This document shows positions 35,479-47,600 of a stretch of 64,000 bases of DNA, piece after piece. The notes under the pieces were generated by a model. That model made no database searches. It was not told where the DNA came from and worked only from the letters and a program-made list of their open reading frames with translations. The translations under genes and the position numbers were made by a program. The DNA lies in contig NC_064035.1 in assembly GCF_932526225.1 (NCBI RefSeq), positions 1,983,501 through 2,047,500 on the forward strand, read 5' to 3'. Source of the DNA: Nematostella vectensis (Eukaryota > Cnidaria > Anthozoa > Actiniaria > Edwardsiidae). The first letter of the stretch is position 1. Each line of letters begins with the position of its first letter.

Positions 35479-37008
35479 ATGGAGTCTCTCGATAGTGTTT
35501 CGCCGATCAAAGGGGACGGATCCACTTTAGCGTTCTCTGCGGATCAAGTCGCTTGCGTATGCGACGCGCTTCGGCAGGCCGGAGATATCGAAAGGCTCTC
35601 TCGATTTCTGTGGTCCCTCCCCCCAGACGATCTACTGAATGGAAGCGAAAGCGTGCTCAAAGCAAGAGCCATAGTCTCGTTCCACCGTGGCCGCTACCGC
35701 GAAGTTTACAATATCCTCGAGACTAATGAATTTGACCCATCGTCACACGAACTTTTGCAGTGTCTTTGGTACAAGGCCCACTACAGCGAAGCGGAAAAAT
35801 TACGTGGACGATCACTAGGTGCTGTTGATAAATATCGAATCCGAAGAAAGTTCCCCTTGCCTCGGACTATTTGGGACGGCGAAGAGACCGTTTACTGTTT
35901 TAAGGAGAAAGCACGTGCGGCGCTAAAGGACTGCTACGAGCAGAATAAATACCCTACGCCGCAGGAAAAGAGATTGATTGCAAAACAGACGAACCTTACG
36001 CTTAAGCAAGTGAGTAACTGGTTCAAGAATCGACGACAACGCGATCGCATCCCTTCTAACAAAAGGTAAGACATGATAAAGTGGCAGAAATTATTATCTA
36101 TTGTCAAGTATACTTCAAACTGTTTAAACCATTATCTCTGCTCTGTTACCACTAATAGTTCGGCGCTGGAAGCCATGCAATTGCTGCAGTCAAGTGGATT
36201 CCCGTTAAAATGCTGAAACGAACGCTGTTTGTTTGTAGCGTAACACATTCTGTCCGTAATCCCAACAAGGCTTCCGTTCTCAAATAAACTTGATAAGGCT
36301 CTTTAGAAGTATGGACTTTGCTTTTGTTTTGGAGTATCGGGTGACTCCTAAATGCTTTGCGCTTTTATTATTCACACTTTATAGAAGCGACAATTAGGGG
36401 ACGAGAACTTCGCCTCTTGCCTAGCTCGTGTTTCCACCCACAAGTAATGAGCGCGATGTACAGCCAATTCTGAATGAATGGAAATCACTGAAAAAGGCAA
36501 CGGTCATCCTTAAATATCGTAGAGACAAACTCTTTTACTCTGCTTTCCTGTTACTTTTAAAAGTGTGTGTAAACAGAAATGGAACGGACCGTTTTTGCGT
36601 GTAGTGATTTTGCTCTCGTAGCTTACTTGTCTGACTGTTTAAACTTCCGCGGCCATTACTCTAACCATAAATGTAAACTAATATTTACTAATGGTTTCTC
36701 TTATGTTTTTGTTCTGAAGTTCATCCGGTACTCTGCGGAGAAACTCCACGATAGATGCGAGTTCCCCGCCTTTGATGAACGCATCTTTTGAACACGACGC
36801 TCACCATGTCATGCTGCCATCATTGATGAAGACCGAGGAAAGCCTTATGAACGCTAGTCTGTTTACCCCAGTGTCTCTTACGGACCCGTCCGTCCCTGTA
36901 CCGTCGCAAATCATTGTGTGCAGCGCCGAACATTCAATACCTTCCTCTGACAACTTGGCACAGGAGAGTGGACACGGAGTTGTAAAGAAGGAAGAGATAC
37001 TACAGTAA
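35479..37008 (+). CDS. Six4/5: SIX-family homeobox transcription factor, Six4/5 class
   Basis: Two exons: 35479-36065 and 36720-37008 (TAA), joined in phase 2 across a GTAAGA donor and a CTGAAG acceptor, giving 291 residues. A SIX domain ([18 protein letters not shown] ... [16 protein letters not shown]) is followed directly by a homeodomain with the family-typical [10 protein letters not shown] recognition helix. [20 protein letters not shown] and [13 protein letters not shown] place it with Six4/5 rather than Six1/2 or Six3/6 (inference from remembered family residues). The C-terminal tail (about 90 residues) is short compared with vertebrate Six4/5 and contains VKKEEIL, resembling a sumoylation-type motif. 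It should act as a nuclear DNA-binding regulator. Confidence 0.93.
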
Positions 37009-39312
37009 AGTGTGCAGAAAGAATTGCCGTATGAGGCTTTCATGATGACGTTACGTATTATATTTGTGCGATTTTGAGGTCAAAGAGAAAAACAGTGTGG
37101 GATAATGTCATCCGCGAAAGGATGTGGTTAAGCTTCTGTGCTGTAAATGCTACCCCGCCTTACCAGGTCTATTAGAAACATAATAATGCCTGCGTGTGAA
37201 AGCATGCCATTAGCAGAGATGGACTCTCAGAAACACGAACATAGGGGAGAAAATGCGTTATAGTTGTTTGATATACTACTTTTTACGAGAGGAAAGACCC
37301 AATGATTCCCATTTACAGAACAATCCAAAACAAATTGATAAAGGATATAGGATAACAAATCGAATTTGTAATTATGACCAACTTTGGCAAGAAATTGTAA
37401 ATCAGCATTGTATTTATATTACCAAAGAATTTTTATTAATAGATAGCGGGCAGTGAAGATTGATAAATAGTGTGCTAATTCAACTGAGTATTTCTCTTAT
37501 CAGGATACGTATGATAAATATTTTTAAAATCAACCTTTCTAAAGCCTGCTAGCTTTATTACACAATGCATGTAATCTCTAGTGTTGTTGTTGGTAATTCG
37601 AGGGCTGCTTTTATTCAAAGCTAGAGTGTTTTCTGTGGGATCTTCAGATAAACTACTCCTCCCCGCTTGGTGTGTAAAAACCTGAGGAGTCGTACCTACA
37701 CTTTCTATATTAGCAAAACAAATCCCGAGTACCAAAAAAAAAAAAGCCATAATTTATAAGATCGATTTTCAAAAATATTTTGGGGAGCGTGCCTATTGTG
37801 GTTGACAATTTCTGACAATACCACAGGAAACCCAATATACGAAAATGAATAGCTGCTTGAGTTGGTAGTTCCTTCACCCCGAAAATTCCTTTGTTTTCAC
37901 CAGCCCTGTGAGCATACAAAAAAGAGGTTCAAAGCAAAACCTCAAAAGTCCGTAACCCGAAGGGACCTTTCTGACCTTCATTTCTTTATCTGAACGTGCA
38001 CACGCAAGGCCATTGGGGGGAAATCTGAATATGTTTGTGAGAAATTCGGGCTGTGTTCTCTTGCGGCTAAAAAAAAAGAAAGGAAACGTTAGGGATCTAG
38101 AGAGGCAAATACATTGTTTAACCGTACTTACCAGCACATACCCTCAAAAGGAGGACGGAGTAAATAATAAAACAAATTATAAAAACGTAAACAACAACTT
38201 GACATGTGTACGCGCGCAAGTCTTTGCGTGATTTTGAGCTTCTAAGAATGAGTCCCCGAATCCCTGAAAGGGATTCCATGTATGGTTTTAAGGAACATTT
38301 TCCTATAAAAAGTGAGCGCGCATAACCTTCCTAACCCATTCCAGTGTTATAGAGCCAAAATTTCATTGCTTTGCTGGCCACAACATGCAAGTGTTTACTG
38401 CCTTGTACGTGCTCGTGTCGCGTAACATTCATTTCCGTCAGCGAGGCAAGCGAGTCTCTAAAGCTTTTCAAACTTCCAACCAACTATGTACAATAGACAG
38501 AGATTTCTGGGTAAACGATGATTTTCAAGCGCACTAGCGTCAAATACCAAAATTGCCTTGCTCATCATCGTTGTTGAACACCAAAACTAAAACAGGGACT
38601 AAGAAACTTTATGCTGGCATAGATAATTTTAGTTCAATCTTATAAGATTGAAGAATTAAATATTTGAATAAACTAATAAATAAATAAACGTTAGACATTT
38701 GGCTGGACCAAAAGCAAATATTTTCAAAGGGAGTAAACAAACTCGTCGCATTCTCGTTCCACAAGTAGCCCAGGCTCACGGCGAGTTAGCCTGCTTGCAG
38801 GCGTTTACCCGGTGTTTTTTTCGCTATGCGTTAAGTCGTGGTCGCCATATTGTTTTTGGCCGCGCTAGCTTGGCGAAGGGCCAGAAAAAAAAAAAAAAAA
38901 AAAAAAAAACGAGAAAACATAGCAAAAAAAAACACCGGCTAAACGCCTGCAAGGCTCACGGCGAGTGTAGGTGATTACAGAGTTTGGTATGAAAGCGAAA
39001 TGAGCTTCGTAAGAACCTGAGGTTCGTAAGATAATACAACGTCTAAACTATTTTTAAGTCACAATATTTATTTCAATACAGAATATTAATTTCAACAAGA
39101 TTTGTAACATCCAATATTTCGAGTGAGCCTGGGCTACCTGTGCTCGTTCCCGGCTTCCTTGTTCCCCCAGCACATTCTTGCGACCAGCGATTTTCTTCGC
39201 GGGCTCAACTGTGGGAGGAACGCCTTGGCATATTGCAACTTTCTCTCTCCTCAAAGAGCAGAGAAAAAACCGTGGCAAAGAGGAGATTTTTGACCGTCTA
39301 ATTGTTACAGAA
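37009..39312. other. Intergenic region between Six4/5 and the methyltransferase gene
   Basis: No coding exon is supportable. It contains the foldback element at 38771-38965, with an internal A-run, and generally AT-rich sequence. Short frames at 37475-38231 and 39054-39335 lack family similarity. Confidence 0.45.
38771..38965. mobile_element. Foldback MITE with apparent target-site duplication
   Basis: TTGCAGGCGTTTACCCGGTG in the left arm pairs with CACCGGCTAAACGCCTGCAA in the right arm, and the match extends through TTTTTTCGCTATG. The direct repeat GGCTCACGGCGAGT flanks both ends, a long target duplication (9 to 14 bases depending on where the TIR starts). The centre contains an A-run of more than 20 bases. 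Confidence 0.75.
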
Positions 39313-40293
39313 ATGTGGATCAGACAAGAGTACATGCCAGAGAAAGCAAGATATGAAGCGCCTTACGAGATTGATATCGAACGCCCTCATAAATGTGATA
39401 AAATTCGGATCACGCTAGCACAAAGCCCCGCCGCTATCGGTACCACTGTATGGGACGGGAGTATCGCTTTGGCGAAAATGTTCGACACCAACCCTGAATA
39501 CCCACCAGAACGATTACGAGAAAGCAGTGTACTCGAGCTAGGAGCAGGCTGTGGACTTGTTGGAATTTATTTGTGTCTGTTAGGAGCAAGAACGACTGTC
39601 TTGACTGATTTGAAATGCTGTGTTTCAAACCTAGAGAACAACATTGACCTAAATGTACCCAAAGGACAGCAATACGATATAAACGCACTGGAGTATACTT
39701 GGGGTACAGACACAAGTAAACTAACTCGGCATGGCTTGTACGACCTTGTTGTTGCTGCAGAAGTTCTGTATGATGAAAAGGACTCTGTGGTTTTGGCAAA
39801 ATCTATTGCACGAGTTGTTCACTCAAAGTCTAAAGTGTTTGTCTCCATGGGTAGAAACCGACTTGGTGAAAAAGCGTTTGTATTAGAGATGATAAAACAG
39901 GGGTTTAATGTATCTGAGGTAAGATAAACAAAACAAGGTAGACAAAGCTTTCCTGTGGCAGATTTCATAACAAGCAACTGTACTTTTGCCATGGGTTCCC
40001 TGGGCCGGATTCAGGAGCTCCAATTAGAGCCAAAGAAGGATTTTTACCCCTGACTCCATGGTTCCAGAGGCTGAAAGACTGTTTCATCCAGCCCTAATGA
40101 ATTATAAAAAAGTAGAAAGAAGTGTCTGCCTATGGTATATCACAGCCATTTTTTGTTATCTCAAATCAGATTTTGACCCAACACTGAATATATATGTTTC
40201 AATAACTTTATTTGTTTCCAGGTTTCAAGAGACAACCTTCACCCAAAGTTTCAAGACAGCATCATCAAAGTCATTATGTTTGAAAAAGAATAA
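39313..40293 (+). CDS. METTL21-type (family 16) protein lysine methyltransferase
   Basis: Exons 39313-39918 and 40222-40293 (TAA), phase 0, give 225 residues. I start at the first in-frame ATG (MWIRQEYMPEKARYE); the frame is open upstream but has no ATG there, and ATTGTTACAG just before could be an acceptor of an earlier exon. Seven-beta-strand SAM-dependent fold: TTVWDGSIALAKMF precedes motif I VLELGAGCGLVGIYL, then VLTDL (post-I), then DLVVAAEVLYDEK where the family has its D-x-x-Y-type motif. Family members methylate lysines of proteins such as chaperones, VCP or eEF1A; the substrate cannot be read from the sequence. Length matches METTL21 proteins (about 220 residues). Confidence 0.82.
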
Positions 40294-41668
40294 ACACACA
40301 CATTTTGAAATTTGTTGCAGTCTGATAATAGTAGATGTTCCAGTAACTGTTTGTACTATAGGTCACATTAAAATTTCTCACAATTTCCCAATATAGTTGT
40401 TGCAATTGTATAAGAATATCCTGGTTTAGTATCTTCTCAGGTATGCCTGGGACTTTGAACATTGAGTGATTAGCATAATCAATCCCCTATAGGTATTTGC
40501 TTTGTAAATAGGAAACAAGATTTGGCCATTTTTCATCCTACAAGAAATGTGAAAGCATCCATTTCAATATCCGTGAAACATGATTTAAAGATGTTCAAAG
40601 GCCATTTTTCTGTCCGTGAAACATGAAAAGCCATTTTGCCCAGTCTGTGAAATGTGATTCATACCCCCCTTCACCAGCCTCTACATGCTTATGTATTGAT
40701 TTAGATAAACTTGTTCATCTCTGAGTGTGCTATCTCTAAACTGTAGGTTTTCTTATCAGCTGTTGTTGTATTATTTCTTAAATCTTATCAGGATCAAGAA
40801 TAAGCCAACATTGTTTTTGCTTTTCAATCAATCAACTAATCAATCATTTTATTTTTATTTGTAAATATATAGGACTTGCATGAAACCTGTGATACTGAAA
40901 TAATTTTCAATTTTTCCAGTCAAAACCATTATCACAATTTTTACACTTTTCATGCCAAATTGGTACCGTGCGCTCCTAAATGGATTCCCTAAAAGAATCG
41001 GCGTCAAAATTTATCCGTGAATTTTGTCTTACTCATGTTTTTTTTCTCAAGTCTCCACCCCTCCCCCATTCTGCAGCCGCTAGTCTGTATCGTGGGCTCA
41101 CAAAGGGAAGTGAAACTGTGACGAGATATCGTGGCTCTATCTCGGTTGTATCCCAAGGAACAGCAACTTTGCAACAGAACTTTACATTTCGACCACCAAG
41201 ATTGACGCTGAAGAAAATTTTGTCTCAACAAACAGAATTTCGGGGTAATAGCTGACGAAATGCAGGAGTGTTTCCATCCGATGTGAGGAATTTGAGGCAA
41301 CTTCTTTGTCGGCCGGCCGGTGTGCCATCTCCACTTCACAACACTCTCTGTCTCAGACATAAAGGCATATTTGTTCAGCTTTTGCCGTCATTTGTGTGTG
41401 CTGTTCGAGTTACTCCAGGCCGTACCTGAATCACATTTCCATGTTAAATCATGGCAAGAGGACAACGGTAGCGCAGGACACCCGAAATAAGTTTTGGAGT
41501 TTAGGCTGATGAATGCTTCATTGACTTTCAGTCAAAATACACATTCAGGGTCCATGGGGGCCTGAGGGAACAGGCACCGATCACGATCTTTACATTGTTA
41601 AAAATTCGTTAAGTCCTCGTCAATTTTAATTCTATTATCGAAGTGTATAATTATTGCGGCTTTCAAAA
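40294..41668. other. Intergenic region and probable 5' UTR/promoter of the GALNT gene
   Basis: Noncoding. The GC-richer stretch 41040-41480 may be the upstream regulatory or 5' untranslated part of the following gene. No conserved motif was recognised. Confidence 0.35.
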
Positions 41669-44600
41669 ATGAGGCTAAGCTTGAAACGTATTTTCAAAGT
41701 AGCTCTTTTAGCCTTCACCTGCTTGATGGTCTACATGATTGCGAATCTCGGAAATATCAGAGATCATGATAACTCAGAACACTCACCGTCGGGGGCTGCT
41801 AATCTGGGACCTTTAAAGAACATTGAGGATTTTTGGACACCAGAAAAAACCAAAACAATAATTACAGGTCCGGGTGAAAATGGTGAACCCGTGGAGACAA
41901 AAGCTGAGGATGAATCGAAGAAAGATGCGGCATACTCCGAGTTTGGATTCAATCAATTTGTCAGTGATCAGATATCTTTGGAGAGGACTATCTCTGACAC
42001 ACGACATCAAGCGTAAGAACAAATTATGATTTATGAATAATAATCAAAAGTTGCCCATGCTTTGCCTTGATAGCAAAGTTGATTAATAATTGATTATTGT
42101 AGATAACAATAGGGCTTTAGCTGATTTTGAGCTGTTATCTGATCTTTCTTTGTAAGTGGATGGATTATATGAATGAATCACTTATATTTTGAAGATTAAA
42201 GCTAGATTGGATTGTTTTTTTTTATAGGAGCACCATAATTCAAAGAGATGAAGTGAATTAGTATTTTTAAATTAGTGAGCTTTCAGTACTTTTGGCGAGC
42301 TTTGTTGAAAATAATATACACCTATTTCAATAAATGTTGTCAGTGCAAATGGCGATTGGCAAATGGCAGTTCTACTACCTAAAGTAACCATGCGTCTCGA
42401 AGAATATGGATAAATCAAAGTAATTATCCATTAAAGGTTACCAATGCTTGGCTCTGACATTGCTGGACTTTATTTAACACCTTTAATTTTACGAATAATT
42501 AGTACCCAAAAGCCATTTACCATTTGCCATTCGCGTTTTGCACTGACAACCTTTTGTAAAATAGGTTTTTGGAAAATCGGGAATTGGAGATACAAACGCA
42601 ATCATTTTACCCTAGGTGGGGAATTCCTGTTACAGTCTCCTAGGGAGAGTGGGGTGGTAGCTCACTGGTACATGTTGTGCTCTTTAGCATGTCTCGTCTC
42701 TTTAGGGTTCAAGCCTGGTCCAGGTCAACTTTGAAGGTTTAAAACTTGGAACTTGGGTCTTTATGTTTCTGAAGTCCCTGTGCAGTATGCTGTATTACCA
42801 GGTCACCAGAGGTGTTGAATGAAAGGCATATAAAGGCACTCTGCTTAAATACTATTTTCTGCCAATGGAACACAAAATTGTTGGTTATTGTTGAGAAGGG
42901 AAAAATGGATAACCAAGAAAAAAACGGGGGTGTAGAAGAAAAACAATAATGCCAATGAACTTAGAGTTGACCTTGGAACACAGTGGTGAGAGGGACCACT
43001 GGGTGATAGTGACAGTGCTTACACCTTAACTCACACTTACTGTCGGCTTATTGTATGACACCCTGGCAAGTAAAGTCACTCACATGTGAAGGGCATTTGT
43101 GTCATCCATGTCTTGTAATTTTAAATTTGCACTAATTTTTTTTCAGATGCAAACAGCGCTCCTACCCTATAAACCTTCCAAAAGCTAGTGTTGTGATTGT
43201 GTTTCACAATGAAGGCTGGTCCACACTAATGCGCACTGTTCACACTGTGCTGCTTAGGTCGCCACCACACATGCTACAGGAGATAGTGATGGTGGATGAC
43301 TTTAGCAACAAAGGTATGGTTTACTTTTGTAAGCAATGCTGAGCAGTTAATCAGTTATTAGTAAGTAGGTTGAATATTTATTTTGCAGATAAATACTGGT
43401 AATTATTAAGGAAACATTTCTTGCTTAGGTCCTCTTACACGAGTGCAAGATACACGGGTGACATCACAGCATGTCATGAACAAACATGTGGTTTATATGT
43501 TGGAATTTTATGATAAGAATTTTGTTCATTGCTGAATTACTTTGTGTTATAACATTATAAGTAAGGCAGTACACAATTTATGGGTATCCCCCCTAAAAGA
43601 CCCCTTAAACTGCAACGTTATTTCTCTTTTTTAGATTTTTTAAAGCAAAAATTAGATGACTATACAAAGAAGCTTGGGAAAATTAAAATTGTAAGGACAA
43701 AAGAGCGAGTTGGTCTGATAAAAGCAAGAGTTATTGGAGCTAACAATGCTGTTGGAGAAGTGGTGATATTCCTGGATGCACACTGTGAATGTAACAAAGG
43801 GTGGCTGCCACCTCTACTGGAGAGAATAGCACTGAATAGACGTACAGCGGTGTGCCCTACTATAGATTTTATTGATCATAAAACATTCCAGTACAAACCT
43901 ATGGACCCTTATATAAGGGGGACGTTCAACTGGAGATTTGATTACAAGGAGAGAGCTGTGCGACCAGAAGAGATGGCAAAGAGAAGAGATCCGACTCAAG
44001 AAGTGAAGTAAGACAAATCAATCCACATCATTTTGGTAATCTTAGGTTCCTCTTAACCATTCCTATAGTGCAAAACACTAACATGGCAGCCAAGTCAAAT
44101 AATATTGGCCAAACAGCCTCTGTGAATTAATATTTTGATTGACATGTACATACTCGGAGCACCCTTTTGTAGGGGTAGCGATGGGTAAATCCGTGACTTG
44201 CAGAGACCACGATGCCAAGATTCCCAGACTTTGCGAAATTTTCGTGAGACTTTTGAAATTTCGAGGTACCCATCACTACCCCTTTTTGTATGTTTTGGGG
44301 TGTAGAAAGTTTACTTTAGAAAAAAAATATGTTTGGTTCTGCCATCATGCTGGTGGAGTGTTTTTAATGCCTTAGAAGACTTTTTAGCATAATACTGCAG
44401 CTTTCTGTCCCTATTCTACCAGATCCCGACTAATGGCAGGGGAGTTATTTCCCATCATGCTGCTTTTTGTGATAATTCCCATATTGTCTCTCAGATCACC
44501 AGTAATGGCTGGAGGGCTGTTTGCAATTAACAGAGAGTTCTTTAGTGAGCTTGGCCAGTATGATCCTGGAATGTTTATCTGGGGAGGTGAACAGTATGAG

Positions 44601-47600
44601 ATTTCATTTAAGGTGAGAGTATTTTTTTACTGTAGACAGAGAAATTTATCTGATGTTCCTGGTTTGATACAAATGCCATTGTATTGCAGATTGGAAATAT
44701 TTAAGCCTGCTCTCAGTCAATAGCACATGAGGCAGCGTGTTGCCTGGTCGGGTCATTTGTTGCCGCGTTTTAAGACTAATTCTCCAAATGTCGGTAAAAC
44801 TTCTCTTTTTTCACAGATCTTGTGTTGATTTACTTACCATTTTTATCTGGTCTGGTCATTTTCCATTTTTTGCTTTCAAATCTGACACTTCTGACTTCGC
44901 AACTGATAGGCTATTAATTATAAGGTTACAAGTAGGTTAACCAATCAGCATTAAAGATAGACCACCAATGTAAGTGGGCTCACTGTATCCTCCTATGCCC
45001 CTCTGCCTTGAAGTATTTTTTAGCAAATACCAAGCACGTGAACAGGGTTACCTTGGTCACCATTGGTATGTCATTTCGCATTGAAAGACCATTATCTTTT
45101 TCCATCTTTATCTTATCTTTATCTTTTTTCCATGTGATACGTTTAGCTGCACACACCCCTCAGCAGTTCTTTTCTTTCTATGTGGTCACCTAGCAAACAT
45201 CCCTCTGTCCACATTCTTTTTGTACAGTTATGGCAATGCGGCGGCCAGCTTGAAAACATTCCTTGCTCTCGAGTTGGGCATGTGTACAGGCACCATGTTC
45301 CGTACACCTACCCAAAACATGATGCAACCCTGGTCAACTTTAGACGAGTAGCCGAGGTATGGATGGATGAGTATAAAGACTGGCTGTACGACAAGCGGCC
45401 TGAAATCAAGAGTGTGGATTATGGAGATATCAGCGATCGCATTGCTCTCCGTAAACGGTTGAAATGCAAGAGCTTCAAGTGGTACCTGGAGAACGTTGCT
45501 AATGACACGGTCAAGACCAAGTATGAGCCACTGAGGGCCAATGGGCATGTATGTACCCCTCTAGGCGTCATGTCGATCAACCACTCCTTTAGATTAGTTT
45601 ACAATTGAAACTATAACTGTTTATTTTCAAGAACTTCAAAATAACCACCCATGTTTGAAGTTTAATACCTTATTAACAATATTTTATAGAAAGTATCTCA
45701 GTTACTTGCTTGAATTAGCCGATGGAAATGGATTTTTTGAGTAACTCGGTATTTTGCGGGAGCGGAAAGTGATGTTCATTTGCACGCTTGTAGTACTGAT
45801 GGTAGATGGTTTAGTCCGTGTGTAAAGCATGTACTAAAACCTAAAAGAACTATCTATCTCCATCCCTCGATATGAGACGTTCAAAACAAACCACTGTAAC
45901 GTATTTATCTGAAAAAATTACTGTGGTTTTGAGTAATCTGTGAAGTCTCGCTCAATGACTTCCGTCAGTCAAATGCCTTAAAGAAGGCCAATCACGCCGC
46001 CATTTTATGCTACCGCCCAATGTCGAGTCACACAAAGAATCCATTTCCATCGGCTAATTCAAGCGAGTAACCAAGATATTTTTAATCAAATATCGTCAAT
46101 AACATATCAGACTTCATTCGTATATTGTTATTTTGAATTTTCCTTCGAACAAACCGCTGTATTTTCAATGATAAACAAAAACAAAAGGTTGGGTGATTAA
46201 GATTACCTAAACTGTTGTCATTGGACTCCCAATCACATCATCTCTCAACGCTGACCATATATTCTGTTACAAATTTAAAACTGACAGACGGAAGTGAGAA
46301 GGGGTTTTAGCATTATTTTGGAAACGTTGGCGAGAGTTCTTGCAATACTCAAAATCACAGGAAAGATCCTTTTAATGAACTTGGGAGGTATTCTTATTTT
46401 GAGAAGGTTTGAAAACAGTGCAAGCGCTTCCTGTGATTTTTTCCCTTTTTTTTAATTCTGAGATTATGTGCCTGTTTTCAGGTCCGTAATCAAGGGAAAA
46501 ACATGTGTTTGGACTCAATGGGCCGAAAGGACGGGCATGTTGGGCTAGCGTCCTGCCATAATATGGGCGGTAACCAGGTGGGAACTGTTGTTGTTGTTTG
46601 TCCTGTGTGCATCCAATCCAGATGGTTCGTCGAGAGGAGCCTGTGTTTGGATGACGTCATCGCGTATAATCAGCAAGATAAAAAAAAAAGAGAGAGAGTC
46701 GTGCCGCGCGATAATTGTGTTTATCTTAAGCGATTTTTGTTAAATTTTATTTCTGTTTTTTATATGACACAGCTTTAACACACCTTTATCTTGAAGTTTT
46801 TAACGTCTACTTTAATTTATTTTAGAATCGTCCGTTGAAAACAATTCGTGTTTTTTTTCAAAATTGAAAAATCAAAATTTGTCGCAAATAATTCCACGTT
46901 TACAGTAGTGAATCAAGTACAAAGTATTTTTAATAATAAAAGGCTGTTAGTTGGTCAACAATTCCTATCGATTTATCAGCTACTGTGATTTCTTATCTAC
47001 AACTCTCATGGTGTCCATTTCTTTGGGAACGGCGCTTTAAAAGAATGCTTTTGTCACCGTCACCTCTGAAGAGTTTTAGCTATGGGTTTCAATACCTTTT
47101 CAATAGGTAAACGTGCACATTAAGATGTCTTTAGTTCGCTGGTTACTTGTCTTGCACATGGTCCAATATACGACGATAGGGTGCAAAGCGCTCGGTAGGC
47201 ACTGCAATAACCACGCGTACATGGTAGCGACACGCCTGTAGGGCCACGCCTGGTACCACGGCACTTCCTGGGCCTCCACCACCATCACCACCACGTATGC
47301 CAGGCAGCACAAGATGTAAACAAACACCAAGGTCAGCACCACCTGCATTAGCTCCAGCTCCCATTCGCTTACTGGACACCAGATAATGTTGCGCTTGCGT
47401 CGCTTGGTAACCACTACGTCCAGGGGGGCGGGCGGGAGGTGCCCGATGGTCCGATTAACGTTGCGCTTGGGGCTTGGTAGTGGTACTGCTTGGTCCGCGC
47501 GGTTTAGTTCCTCCTCCTCGCCTCTAGCTTGGGGTGAAGTTGGTTCGTCGCACAGCTCTTGTGGCGTCGTGTGACACGCGGCCGTGGCATAAGCTGTTAT

